Origin: Gemmatimonadota bacterium
Lineage (GTDB): Bacteria; Latescibacterota; UBA2968
NCBI GenBank assembly: GCA_009838845.1
Contig: VXRD01000049.1
Coordinates: 1-64,000 of the forward strand
Direction of reading: 5' to 3'
Length of the DNA: 64,000 nt
A model generated the notes under the pieces. It was not told the DNA's origin. It searched no databases and was given only the letters and a program-made list of their open reading frames with translations. Each line of letters begins with the position of its first letter. The first letter of the stretch is position 1. Below are positions 44,003 through 54,909 of this stretch, in pieces. A program made the position numbers and the translations under genes.

Positions 44003-45796
44003 TTAAGAATTTACTTCATGAAATCCTCTGGGCAAATCTTCTCCCTTTACAAGTGCGGCTTTCAATGCGCGTGAGTGCTGACAATTTCCTCTGTATTGAA
44101 ATCCGCGGCATGCACAGGACACGTCGTTTCCATCTACTTCTAATTCGTAAAAAGCCCCTGGTCGTGATGAACTCTCCGCACGATACTTTGTAATTTTGGG
44201 TCCACTCAATACCCGCGCCAAAATCTCAATGGCTTCTTGCGATGGTTGTTGGCGTTCAACCGGTTCACCTGTGCCAAATGCCTCTGCATGCGCTTCCCGG
44301 AAGGTTGCGCTTGCCTCGCGCAACACTTCGCCCACTTGTGCGCTGTCTATGTCCCTGAGCAAGGCATCTACTCTGGGTTGTAACACGTTCATAATGCGTC
44401 GCATTTCACCCATTACATCGCGATGGAAGTCTTCGGGCAGTGCGCGGCCTTCTACCATTTGATCAATCAAATCCGCTTTTGTTTCCAGTACTGTGCGTAC
44501 AAATGTATCGACTGTATCAAGTCCAACCATATAAGTTACATTTACCATACCCGTCTGCCCAATGCGATAAGCCCGATCTTCGGCTTGCCAGTGATTGACG
44601 GGTACCCAGTCCAGATCGTTAAAAATGACCTGGCGAGCCGCTGTCAGGTTTAGCCCCACGCCGCCTGCTGTGATATTTGCCAGCAATAATCGCACGTCAT
44701 CGTCTTCCTGAAACCGATCCGCCCTTTCTTGTCGTTGTGCTACCGGCACTTCACCTGTGATGACCACGGCCTGGTCGCCGAATTTTGTTTTTAAAATTTC
44801 CAGTGGGCGCAAGAAGCACGAAAATACTATCGCTTTTTCTCCTTGATCCACCACATTCTCTACAAAGGGCAATGTCGTTCGCACTTTGGATGTCGCCAAT
44901 CGAAGTCTTGCCCTTGTCAACTGTCCCAGCGCGCGTCCCCGGTCTTCAGATGACGAGGATTCCTCCAAAGCCTCTCGCACTCCTCGCCGAGAGTATTTTT
45001 GTAGTAGTTCCAGGACGGCTGTGCTCATTCGATGCGCGACTCTACTCGATACATCTACATCCAACCACGTCCGTATCTTGGGTGGCAAATCCAGGACCTG
45101 ATTCTTTGTCCGCCGCAGCATAATTCCGTGTAAATGTACAGTTAATTCTTCGATATTACTCGCGCCATCTGTTACCCATCCGTATTCCCCCTTATACGCA
45201 TCGCAATACCGTTTTGCAAATCCCATAAAACTGCGTCCCAGTGCATGTCGGGCAAGTTGTAGCAATGGGAAGAGATCTCTTGGCCGACTCGTCAAGGGCG
45301 TGCCCGTTAAGATATGTACCACTGTTTCTTCGGGCAATTGCCTCACCAGTTGCACAGAAAATTTGTGCCGCTGACTGCGGTGGTTTTTTAAATAATGCGC
45401 TTCGTCAAAGACAACGCCTTTCCATCCCAGTGCGCATAACGCATTGATGTGCTTGCCCAGGATATCGTAATTGATAATCGCCCAGCCCTCAAACCCAGCC
45501 TCGGGGGGATCGTCCGGTCCAATAATCCATGTCTGTACACGGGGTAGAACAACCGCAATTTCTCTCGCCCAATTGCGCTTCACTGTTGCCGGGCAAATCA
45601 CCAGATACGGTCCCTGAGGTTCGGTTTGTGACATCGCTATTACGGATTGCCGCGTTTTGCCCAGTCCCATGTCATCGGCTAAGATCGACCGCCGACGCCC
45701 CATCAAAAACGCTATCCCCTCTACCTGATGTGGATACAGTCCTTTGGCAATATCTGTTGCGCGGTTGAGTATTCCTGTGTCGAATGTTTCAGCCAT
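44003..45796 (-). CDS. SNF2-family DNA translocase with C-terminal SWIM zinc finger
   Basis: 597 residues from the ATG at 45796. SNF2 motifs: I DDMGLGKTRQ at about 48, II VFDEAHYLKN, III TGTPLTSRP, V ITAGGVGLNLTAA, VI WQAEDRAYRIGQTG. Near the C-terminus a CxC...CxH SWIM finger (CACRGFQYRGNCQH, about 565). SWIM fingers usually precede the helicase in bacterial SNF2 proteins; here the finger comes last. ATP-driven DNA translocation is expected; biological role not known. Divergent from ilvC and convergent with the class V gene (10-base gap). Confidence 0.88.
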   Translation of the reverse strand: MAETFDTGILNRATDIAKGLYPHQVEGIAFLMGRRRSILADDMGLGKTRQSVIAMSQTEPQGPYLVICPATVKRNWAREIAVVLPRVQTWIIGPDDPPEAGFEGWAIINYDILGKHINALCALGWKGVVFDEAHYLKNHRSQRHKFSVQLVRQLPEETVVHILTGTPLTSRPRDLFPLLQLARHALGRSFMGFAKRYCDAYKGEYGWVTDGASNIEELTVHLHGIMLRRTKNQVLDLPPKIRTWLDVDVSSRVAHRMSTAVLELLQKYSRRGVREALEESSSSEDRGRALGQLTRARLRLATSKVRTTLPFVENVVDQGEKAIVFSCFLRPLEILKTKFGDQAVVITGEVPVAQRQERADRFQEDDDVRLLLANITAGGVGLNLTAARQVIFNDLDWVPVNHWQAEDRAYRIGQTGMVNVTYMVGLDTVDTFVRTVLETKADLIDQMVEGRALPEDFHRDVMGEMRRIMNVLQPRVDALLRDIDSAQVGEVLREASATFREAHAEAFGTGEPVERQQPSQEAIEILARVLSGPKITKYRAESSSRPGAFYELEVDGNDVSCACRGFQYRGNCQHSRALKAALVKGEDLPRGFHEVNS

Positions 45797-45822
45797 AGAG
45801 ACGACCTGTTTAGTGAATTTAG

Positions 45823-47394
<1,572 letters not shown>

Positions 47395-47416
47395 GCTATC
47401 TGTTTTAGTACATGAC

Positions 47417-47455
47417 AAAGCGCTGTGCAGAAGTGATCTACACAGCGCTTTTTTG
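47417..47455 (+). terminator. rho-independent terminator of ilvC
   Basis: 11-bp perfect stem AAAGCGCTGTG (47417-47427) with CACAGCGCTTT (47441-47451), followed by TTTTG. The stem's A/T end on the other side could also serve the convergent RND gene. Confidence 0.88.
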
Positions 47456-47472
47456 TTAGGTGTTGGTGCGAT

Positions 47473-50400
47473 TCAGGCCCTTTTTGCCACGGCTACAATC
47501 CGCTTTGTATATCCCGACAGGTCGTCCATAAGCGAATATATGGTGGGCAAGATGACGAGCGTGAGGATGGTAGAGATCGAGAGGCCAGAGATAATGACCA
47601 GACCAATTGGTCCCCAGCGCCTGGCATTGCCTTCGGCATTGCCGTAAATCATCGGGATAACCAGCGGCGTAAGCCCCAGGATGGTCGTGGTTGCGGTCAT
47701 CAAAATGGGACGCAGGCGATCCTGTCCGCCGCGCAAGATCGCATCTCTTCGATATAGCCCTTGCTTGCGATAGCGATTGATGTGGTCGATTAATACAATG
47801 CCGTTGTTGACCACAATGCCAAACAAGATGAGCAATCCATAGGTCGCATTGCTGTCCAGCGCTATGCCGAATATGTAAAGTCCCAATGCGACGCCTATAA
47901 ATGCAAAACTGATGGAAAACATGATCGTAAATGGATGGACATAAGACTCAAATAGCGATGCCATGATCAGATAAATGAGTAGTGCCGCGAAAATCATAGT
48001 GAAATTCGTTTCGCCCTCTTCTGAAGCCATATAGCGGAATCGTCGATCCATCTGCCAACTATACCCCTGGGGCAATGGGATGGCATCCATGCGGTCGCGC
48101 ATTTCATAACCGACCGTTTGGACTTCGGATGCTTCCGTATTTGCGAACACGGTTACGGTTGACATCCGATCCTGGCGTTCAATGGATCGGGGACCTTTGG
48201 TCAATTCAAAATCGGCCAGGCTGGCAAATGCAATCATATTGCCCCGGTTGTTTTCAAAAGAGAGGGTTTTGAGTTGATCCAGTGTGGCGCGGTCCTCTTC
48301 TCGCAATTGCAGCGCAATATCGATTTCTCCATCCGGCGTTTTGAATTTGCTATTTCCGCGCGCTCCCAATGCCGTGGCAACAGTTGTAGCTATTTGCTGC
48401 GGTGACAGGCCGTATTGTTGCGCGCGTTCTCTCCTCACCGAGACCCTGATTTCTTCTGTGCCACTTTCCAGGCTGGTTTCCACGTCGTGAATGCCCTCGA
48501 TATCGTCCATTCGCAGCCGAATATCTTCAGCCAAAATCGCCAGTACTTCGGGATTTCGCCCTTTGATTTCTACCCCGACGCCCGTGCCACTGCTACCACC
48601 ACGCCTGAAGCCCGCCTTAAAACGCACGCCTGGGATGTCTTTGGGCAGCAAAGCACTTACCTTTTTTTTCACATCATCTGTGCTCAACGGGCTTTCTTCG
48701 ACGGGTTTTAAGTACAAATAGATCGTATTGCCGCGTCGGGTGCTAAATCGCGTTTTTATCGCTTCGATATCCAGTTCTTCCTTTTGCGGGATGATAATGG
48801 CTTCAATTTGTTTGAAAAGCGCGAGTGCGTCGTCGATATCGTAGGTTCGCGGCATTTCCACCATATAGCCCACCATTCGGTCGGGTTGATAGCGATAGCG
48901 CTGTACTTCAATTTTGGTGAAAATGTATATGCCGCCAAAGAGGATAATTGTAGCGACGACAACGGTGGTCCAGCGATAGTGCAGCGTGGTGCTGATTACG
49001 CGCGTGTAAACACCTTTGAGACCAAGATGTCGAAAGCGAAAATAGAAATAGCCGGTTGTGGCGACAAATGCGCCCAGCACGATCCACACGCCTATCGGCA
49101 CGGTTGAAAGCCCGCCTAAAACCCACAGGGTACTATCTTTGAGCCAGTTGGCCGATTCGACAATGCCTTCCTGGTAAATGAGATACGCAGCGCCTGTGGC
49201 GAATAAAGTGCCCAATCCAATTTTTAAGAAGAGATCAACGCGATTACCCGCATTTGAAAATGCCCGAGAGCAGGCCAGGGGTATGAGTGTTAAAGCCACG
49301 CATAGTGCGGCTACGACTGCAATGCACACGGTGATGGCAAAATCGCGCATCCACATTGTATTGTACGATCCAGAAATAAAGATGAGGGGTACAAATACAC
49401 ATATTGTCGTCAGTGCCGCCGCCAGTACGGGTATGCCGATTTCGCGGCTGCCCTCAATTGCTGCGGTTCGCGTGCCATCGCCGACATCAAAACGCCTGCG
49501 ATAAATATTTTCCAGAGCCACGACCGCTGGATCGACCAGCATCCCAATGGCGACCATCAGACCCATCATCGAGATCATGTTCAGCGTAATAGTCGATCCA
49601 AATACTTGCCGCATCAGATACATGATCATAAAAACGCACAATACCGAAATGGGAATGGCCGACCCCACAATGAGCGTGCTGCGGAAGTTTCGCAAAAACA
49701 CAAAAATGATGCCAATAGCCAGCATGCCTCCCAACATGGCGGATTGCCCCAGGCTGGTAATGCCCCTTACCACTGCTTCTGATTGGTCTCGACGTAAGTG
49801 CAATCGCAATTTGTCGCGCCCAATTTCATCTTGAAGAGCGTCTAACTCTGCCCGAACCAGCCGGCAGGTTTCTACCAGATTGGCTGTCGAGGTTTTGCGA
49901 ATTTCCATAGAGACCACATCGCGCCCGTCCATGCGTTCAAAATATCGCTTTTCAGGATAGTCGTAACTCACCTGCGCCACATCTTTTATTTCCAGACCAT
50001 TGGGAAGCGTGAGATCGCGTATTTGATCCACTTCATCAAATTCGCCCACTGTCCGAACAGCGAGGCGTTTGTCGCCTTCGGTGACGTAACCGCCAGAAAT
50101 ATTGATGTTGTTGGAGCGAATCGTTCTGTTGAGGGTGCGGATATCTAAGCCATGGGCATGCATGCGATTTTTATCGACATCGACTCGGAGTATTCTTTCA
50201 TCGGCACCTTCCATTTCGACATTGCCCACCCCGGGGATGCGTTGCAAGCGCGGTAAGATTGTGTTTTTATACACTGTGACGAGTTCAGATTGATTATCGC
50301 CCAGCCAGATCATATTGTAGTCCAGAATTTCCCAATCCGACGAGTCCCATCTGCGCATCTCAATGCGTTCGAGGTCTTCGGGAAGTCTGCCGCGAACTTG

Positions 50401-50739
50401 ATCGACGCGATCTCGCACCTGAATAGATTTGAGATCCATATCGGTACCGTAGTCAAATTCCATGAACACATAACCCCGACTGTCATAGGATCGCGCGCGG
50501 AGTGACTCAATGCCGGGAATCGTGCCCAGCATCTCTTCCATTGGCTTGGTAATTTTCTTTTGAATCTCTTCGGGCGATGACGAGGGATATGTATAGCTCA
50601 CATACATCCTGGGATACTGCAAGTCGGGCGCGTATTCGAGCGGCAATCTGAATAGGGAAATAAAACCCATGACTATGAGACTGAGCGCTATCATTACAGC
50701 AGTAATGGGTTTTTTGATCGCGTATTCCGAGAGTTTCAT
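47473..50739 (-). CDS. RND-family efflux transporter (AcrB-like inner-membrane subunit)
   Basis: 1088 residues with the usual 12-helix layout: MKLSEYAIKKPITAVMIALS start, two large periplasmic loops, and helices 2-6 and 8-12. In helix 4 the proton-relay region reads VAIGMLVDPAVVALENI, with one Asp kept and the second replaced by Pro; in helix 10 it reads GIVVNNGIVLIDHIN, without the AcrB Lys. These are also seen in non-enterobacterial HAE1/HME-like branches. No membrane-fusion or outer-membrane partner is adjacent. Driven by a promoter overlapped by a palindrome (50834-50851). GAGG lies 8 bases before the start. Confidence 0.92.
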   Translation of the reverse strand: MKLSEYAIKKPITAVMIALSLIVMGFISLFRLPLEYAPDLQYPRMYVSYTYPSSSPEEIQKKITKPMEEMLGTIPGIESLRARSYDSRGYVFMEFDYGTDMDLKSIQVRDRVDQVRGRLPEDLERIEMRRWDSSDWEILDYNMIWLGDNQSELVTVYKNTILPRLQRIPGVGNVEMEGADERILRVDVDKNRMHAHGLDIRTLNRTIRSNNINISGGYVTEGDKRLAVRTVGEFDEVDQIRDLTLPNGLEIKDVAQVSYDYPEKRYFERMDGRDVVSMEIRKTSTANLVETCRLVRAELDALQDEIGRDKLRLHLRRDQSEAVVRGITSLGQSAMLGGMLAIGIIFVFLRNFRSTLIVGSAIPISVLCVFMIMYLMRQVFGSTITLNMISMMGLMVAIGMLVDPAVVALENIYRRRFDVGDGTRTAAIEGSREIGIPVLAAALTTICVFVPLIFISGSYNTMWMRDFAITVCIAVVAALCVALTLIPLACSRAFSNAGNRVDLFLKIGLGTLFATGAAYLIYQEGIVESANWLKDSTLWVLGGLSTVPIGVWIVLGAFVATTGYFYFRFRHLGLKGVYTRVISTTLHYRWTTVVVATIILFGGIYIFTKIEVQRYRYQPDRMVGYMVEMPRTYDIDDALALFKQIEAIIIPQKEELDIEAIKTRFSTRRGNTIYLYLKPVEESPLSTDDVKKKVSALLPKDIPGVRFKAGFRRGGSSGTGVGVEIKGRNPEVLAILAEDIRLRMDDIEGIHDVETSLESGTEEIRVSVRRERAQQYGLSPQQIATTVATALGARGNSKFKTPDGEIDIALQLREEDRATLDQLKTLSFENNRGNMIAFASLADFELTKGPRSIERQDRMSTVTVFANTEASEVQTVGYEMRDRMDAIPLPQGYSWQMDRRFRYMASEEGETNFTMIFAALLIYLIMASLFESYVHPFTIMFSISFAFIGVALGLYIFGIALDSNATYGLLILFGIVVNNGIVLIDHINRYRKQGLYRRDAILRGGQDRLRPILMTATTTILGLTPLVIPMIYGNAEGNARRWGPIGLVIISGLSISTILTLVILPTIYSLMDDLSGYTKRIVAVAKRA

Positions 50740-50833
50740 AAATGGGCCTCAAAGGGGCAAAAATTGAAGGTTGAAGTAAGATGTGAGACGCGATTCGCAG
50801 GGTGCGTCTATCAGAGACTGAGACAGATTTCGC

Positions 50834-50851
50834 TAAGTAACCATTTACTTA
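50834..50851. promoter_or_regulatory. palindromic operator, TetR-like
   Basis: Perfect inverted repeat TAAGTAA-CCAT-TTACTTA, followed by another ACTTAC half unit. It sits at the expected transcription start of the RND gene, where a bound repressor would block initiation. No TetR gene is adjacent. Confidence 0.65.
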
Positions 50852-50860
50852 CTTACGGAT

Positions 50861-50888
50861 AATATACCACATTTCGCCGCAAAAGCAA
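50861..50888 (-). promoter_or_regulatory. promoter of the RND transporter gene
   Basis: TTGCTT (50888-50883) and TATATT (50866-50861) with a 16-base spacer. Leader of about 115 bases to the start codon. The rest of the 265-base gap shows only A/T-rich sequence. Confidence 0.65.
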
Positions 50889-51004
50889 CCATAGTTTTTT
50901 AAAAATTTTACCGTTACAGAAAAGACTTGCGATTTTGTTTTAATAGATATTTCATGCTGAAGTCTGGGTCATAATCACACATTCACTTTCCAAAGGAGAC
51001 TTCC

Positions 51005-51886
51005 ATGGGCAATCGCGTCAATCGCGCAGTTGAGTTGCTTTCACAAGATCAACCTATCTATTACACGGGCGCACACACGGGGCATGTGCTTACGTTTGAA
51101 CAGGGTCAGAATGACGCCAGTACCTGGGCGGATTATATCAATGTGGGTATGGAACACGGGGCTTTTAATCTGGGAGGGCTTGACGACTATATGCGCGGTC
51201 TGGTCAGCGGGGGACCTACAAATAGCGGGCACAGGACGCCAGCCGTTATTGTTGAAGCCCCTGTGGAGGGCGCATCGGAAAATATTGTGCGCTATAATGC
51301 CTGGCAATTTCGGCAGATTCTCGCGCGCGGTGTACACGGCGTGTTGCTCTGTCAGGCGGAATCGCCCGATGCGATACGCGCTTTTGTCGAGTCGTGTCGC
51401 TATCCCATTAACAAGATCGGCGTTGGACACGGCCTCAGTACAGGTACGCGAGGCGTGGGCTCCGAATCATCGGCAACAGCGATATGGGGTGTTAATCGCG
51501 ATGAGTACATCCAGAAAGCCGATCCCTATCCGCTGAATCCCGATGGCGAGTTGCTGTTGGGCATCAAGATTGAGAATGTGCGCGGCGCATCCAATATCGA
51601 ACAGATTCTCAAGGTGCCCGGCATTGGGTTTGCAGAAATGGGACCGGGCGATTTGAGCATGTCGATGGGATATTTGCACCGTCCAACGCCTTTTTCTCCC
51701 GAAATGCAAGAGGTGAGAGATCGCGTGAAGGCCGCGTGTGCAGAAAACGGCGTTGCTTTTCTCGAGGGGGGTAGTCCCGAGACGGTTACCGCAAAAATAG
51801 ACGAGGGCGTGCGCGTGGTTTCTGGGGGCAGGGAAGAGATCGCGCGTATTGGACGTGAATATTCAGGCCGTCGCATGCCGGTTTAA
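51005..51886 (+). CDS. HpcH/HpaI aldolase/citrate-lyase family protein
   Basis: 293 residues; AAAGGAG lies 6 bases before the ATG. TIM-barrel class II pyruvate aldolase family: VIVEAPVEG, GVHGVLLCQAESPDAIRAF, LLGIKIENVRG with the metal-binding Glu, and GFAEMGPGDLSMSMGY with the second metal ligand Asp. The usual catalytic Arg/His near the N-terminus is less obvious (YYTGAHTGHV). Cleaves or forms 4-hydroxy-2-oxo acids. Isolated gene; substrate not known. Confidence 0.88.
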   Translation: MGNRVNRAVELLSQDQPIYYTGAHTGHVLTFEQGQNDASTWADYINVGMEHGAFNLGGLDDYMRGLVSGGPTNSGHRTPAVIVEAPVEGASENIVRYNAWQFRQILARGVHGVLLCQAESPDAIRAFVESCRYPINKIGVGHGLSTGTRGVGSESSATAIWGVNRDEYIQKADPYPLNPDGELLLGIKIENVRGASNIEQILKVPGIGFAEMGPGDLSMSMGYLHRPTPFSPEMQEVRDRVKAACAENGVAFLEGGSPETVTAKIDEGVRVVSGGREEIARIGREYSGRRMPV

Positions 51887-51922
51887 TAAAAAAATAGGGC
51901 TGTGCGATGTTTGCACAGCCCT
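51886..51922 (-). terminator. rho-independent terminator of the MORN lipoprotein gene
   Basis: 10-bp stem AGGGCTGTGC (51896-51905 with 51913-51922). The minus-strand side has seven T (51894-51888), so it terminates the downstream minus-strand gene; it may also stop the aldolase transcript. Confidence 0.85.
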
Positions 51923-51944
51923 GGAGGTCCGATTTAATACTCGC

Positions 51945-52418
51945 TTAAAATGGATTGCCCTGGCGGGCCAGCTCAAATTTGCGCCAGCCGACTTGTTTGT
52001 CATTTTCAAATACTTTTTGTATGGCGTAAAAGGAGGACGGGTCGTATTCTCGCCAGACGCCTGTTTTCTTTCCCTCCAGGTATCGGCCTTCTTCTTTTTT
52101 TACACCGTTTCTAAAATAAGATATCCAATGCCCATCCTTCACACCACTGGTCCAGTTGCCTTCTGTTTTTTTCTGTCCGTTGCTGTAAAATGTGATTTCA
52201 AGTCCGTCTTGCATGACGCCATTTTTGTATGTACCCTGCCCGCGCACGTTGCCCGCGGCATCGTAATATGTCCAAACCCCAGCGCGGGCACCACTGTCGT
52301 ATTGCCCTTCTGCGAGTACGCGGCCGTATTGTTTTATTTGTGTCTGTCCTTCAAATAGCGCGGGCATCTGACACCCGGCTGTGAGGATTCCTACGAGAAG
52401 AATTAAAACTCTGATCAT
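51945..52418 (-). CDS. MORN-repeat lipoprotein (YwqK-like)
   Basis: 157 residues. Signal with lipobox ILTAGC, then about four MORN_2 repeats of about 22 residues (YGRVLAEGQYDSGARAGVW, AGNVRGQGTYKNGVMQDGL, NGQKKTEGNWTSGVKDGHW, NGVKKEEGRYLEGKKTGVW). Proteins of this class are often annotated as 'toxin-antitoxin YwqK-type antitoxin', but no toxin gene is near. Probably an outer-membrane-anchored protein that binds something through its beta hairpins. Function unknown. Confidence 0.85.
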   Translation of the reverse strand: MIRVLILLVGILTAGCQMPALFEGQTQIKQYGRVLAEGQYDSGARAGVWTYYDAAGNVRGQGTYKNGVMQDGLEITFYSNGQKKTEGNWTSGVKDGHWISYFRNGVKKEEGRYLEGKKTGVWREYDPSSFYAIQKVFENDKQVGWRKFELARQGNPF

Positions 52419-52643
52419 TTATTTTCTCCTGTGTTGTTCTTTGATGAATATTTTACTACAATAGAACTAATATACATAACTGCTTTCATAAGGCAAGATG
52501 AAATGACAAATGACTTGTTTAATACGTGCGTGTGCTCATACATATTATACCAGACCTCAACCGAAAAGCGATTGTACTCAACGATCTCTTTATTGTCACA
52601 ATCGTCTTCTCATTGTAATTTTTTATAAAATAAAGAATCCAAT

Positions 52644-53369
52644 ATGCTACTCATCGAACTCGGTCAACGCCTTCGCGCTCAACGGGAACGCCTTGGTCTC
52701 AAGCAAAACGATATTGCCAATGCCCTGCAGGTAAGCCCACAGGCTGTCTCCAAGTGGGAAAGGGGTGAAAACGGTCCCGATATTGCCACTTTGGGACCGC
52801 TTGCCAGATTGCTCGGCGTTTCTACGGACTGGCTTTTGGATGCACATAGCGAAAATCAAGATGTTTTTGATGCTACTATCTTCACCTCTACAGTTGTCGG
52901 TGCATACCAAAAATCATTGCAAATGGAAGCGCGGGAGTTTGCAGCCTGGGCAAATGGTATTTTGTTTCAACTGACCGAAGCTGTTTTGCGCCACGATGGC
53001 GTTCCGCTCAGATATATGGGAGACGCATTTTTGTGTTTTTTTTCTGGCGTTCACCATCAGCTTCGCGCTGTCCAGGCAGCGGCATTTTCTCAGCGGCTCA
53101 TCAGCGAGGACCTGGTCATCGGCTTGAGTAGCGGTGAGATTTATTTGGGCGCGATGGGGCATCCCGATTACGCCCATCCCGATGTGACAGGCGAAGTGGT
53201 CAACATCGCATTTATTGTCCGAGAATGGGCAGAAACAAATGTCCGCAAAGGAATTGCAGCAACGACATCCGTATTGAACAATCTCGATGAAGTTTTTGAT
53301 ATTTCCCAACCCACAGAAATCAATTTTCGCGGCATCAAAACGCCCATCTCACTGGTCAGAATCAGATAG
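52644..53369 (+). CDS. XRE helix-turn-helix fused to a class III nucleotidyl-cyclase-like domain
   Basis: 241 residues. Residues about 6-62 are an XRE/Cro helix-turn-helix (LRAQRERLGLKQNDIANALQ, VSPQAVSKWERGENGPD). From about 75 to 240 the pattern follows class III adenylate/guanylate cyclases: FDATIFTS (first metal Asp), VLRHDGVPLRYMGDAFLCFF (second metal Asp in GDA), IGLSSGEIYLGAMG, and the HPDVTGEVVNIAF block with the Asn of the transition-state pair. The substrate-specifying Lys is Arg here. It is short but contains both metal Asp. Cytoplasmic. Either a DNA-binding cyclase or a regulator that senses a nucleotide. A 225-base A/T-rich gap precedes it, without clear signals; the gap behind it to ahcY is 44 bases. 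Confidence 0.75.
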   Translation: MLLIELGQRLRAQRERLGLKQNDIANALQVSPQAVSKWERGENGPDIATLGPLARLLGVSTDWLLDAHSENQDVFDATIFTSTVVGAYQKSLQMEAREFAAWANGILFQLTEAVLRHDGVPLRYMGDAFLCFFSGVHHQLRAVQAAAFSQRLISEDLVIGLSSGEIYLGAMGHPDYAHPDVTGEVVNIAFIVREWAETNVRKGIAATTSVLNNLDEVFDISQPTEINFRGIKTPISLVRIR

Positions 53370-53413
53370 GGGTGTTCCCTGCCGCGTATGCCAACCGAGA
53401 GAAAGGATGAAAT

Positions 53414-54865
53414 ATGGCCGATATAGTGTTGCCCGATAGCGCGACTGATATTCAAATTCCCGATTATTCGCATCTGCCCTATAAAGTCGCCGATATGTCT
53501 CAGGCAGATTTTGGACGGAAAGAGATCACAATCGCCGAGCGCGAAATGCCCGGGTTGATGGCTGTGCGCGAAAAATACGCAGACCAGAAACCTCTGAAGG
53601 ATGCCCGCATAATGGGATCTCTGCACATGACGATTCAGACGGCTGTGTTGATCGAGTCGCTCAAAGTGCTGGGGGCCGATGTGCGCTGGGCGTCGTGCAA
53701 TATTTTTTCTACTCAGGATCACGCCGCTGCCGCTATTGCGGAAACGGGTACGCCGGTTTATGCGTGGAAGGGCGAGTCGCTGGAAGAATATTGGGAATGT
53801 ACTTTGCAGGCACTCAATTTTGTGGAGGGTGGACCGACACTTATTGTCGATGATGGCGGGGATGCGACGCTGCTGGTTCACCGGGGGTATCAGGCTGAAG
53901 ACGATCCTTCGATTCTCGATGAGCCGACAAATAATCGCGAATTGGAGATTGTCAATGCCGTGCTCAGGCGGCAACTCGAACGCAATCCGCGTTTTTGGCA
54001 CAATATGGCCGCGGATATTCAGGGTGTGTCAGAGGAGACTACAACGGGGGTTCACCGTCTGTATCAGATGAGGGATGAAGGCAAGCTTCTCTTTCCCGCG
54101 ATCAATGTCAATGATTCGGTGACCAAATCGAAATTCGATAATCTCTATGGCTGCCGCGAGTCGCTCGCCGATGGTATTAAGCGCGCGACAGATGTTATGG
54201 TCGCCGGGAAGGTTGTGTGTGTGTGTGGTTATGGCGATGTGGGCAAGGGTTGTGCCCAATCTATGCGCGGATTTGGTGCGCGCGTGTTGGTGACAGAAAT
54301 CGATCCGATATGTGCTTTGCAGGCGGCGATGGAGGGGTTTGAAGTGACGACTGTGGAAGATGCACTTTCCGAAGCCAATATTTTTGTTACGACGACGGGC
54401 AATACGGATATTATCCGCATTGAGCACATGGAAAATATGCTCGATCAATCCATTGTGTGCAATATCGGGCATTTTGACAATGAGATTCAGGTCGATAAGC
54501 TGGGCGATTATCCGGGTATTGTGCACGAAAATATCAAGCCGCAGGTCGATAAATACACGTTTCCAGATGGGCGTGCGATCTTTTTGCTCGCAGAAGGCCG
54601 TCTGGTCAATCTCGGCTGTGCGACCGGGCATCCTTCTTTTGTGATGTCCAATTCGTTTACCAATCAGGTGCTGGCGCAAATAGACCTGTGGGCACAGCAG
54701 CGCGAAATTGGCGTTTATACCCTGCCCAAACACCTCGATGAGGAGGTTGCGCGGCTTCACCTCGAAAAACTCGGTGTAAAGTTGACCGAACTCACGCAGA
54801 AACAGGCCGATTATATTGGCGTGTCCGTCGAAGGTCCGTATAAACCCGATCATTATCGGTATTGA
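53414..54865 (+). CDS. ahcY: adenosylhomocysteinase
   Basis: 483 residues. Hydrolyses S-adenosylhomocysteine to adenosine and homocysteine. AAAGGAT lies 7 bases upstream. Blocks: [50 protein letters not shown], the NAD-binding Rossmann stretch [52 protein letters not shown], and a C-terminal KPDHYRY, which closes the active site. It contains the roughly 40-residue insertion of the longer bacterial form. The linked metF gene, 44 bases downstream, recycles homocysteine by supplying methyl groups. Confidence 0.96.
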   Translation: MADIVLPDSATDIQIPDYSHLPYKVADMSQADFGRKEITIAEREMPGLMAVREKYADQKPLKDARIMGSLHMTIQTAVLIESLKVLGADVRWASCNIFSTQDHAAAAIAETGTPVYAWKGESLEEYWECTLQALNFVEGGPTLIVDDGGDATLLVHRGYQAEDDPSILDEPTNNRELEIVNAVLRRQLERNPRFWHNMAADIQGVSEETTTGVHRLYQMRDEGKLLFPAINVNDSVTKSKFDNLYGCRESLADGIKRATDVMVAGKVVCVCGYGDVGKGCAQSMRGFGARVLVTEIDPICALQAAMEGFEVTTVEDALSEANIFVTTTGNTDIIRIEHMENMLDQSIVCNIGHFDNEIQVDKLGDYPGIVHENIKPQVDKYTFPDGRAIFLLAEGRLVNLGCATGHPSFVMSNSFTNQVLAQIDLWAQQREIGVYTLPKHLDEEVARLHLEKLGVKLTELTQKQADYIGVSVEGPYKPDHYRY

Positions 54866-54909
54866 TTAGGGCTTATTCCGCCAGTTCCTGATCCCCAGTC
54901 CCCTTTTTT

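Noticed and set aside
53370-53413. SAH riboswitch before ahcY
   Set aside because: Only 44 bases separate the genes, with no room for the known fold.
53168-54853. Long minus-strand frames opposite ahcY
   Set aside because: Shadow frames of a highly conserved plus-strand enzyme; His/Arg/Asn-rich with no motif.
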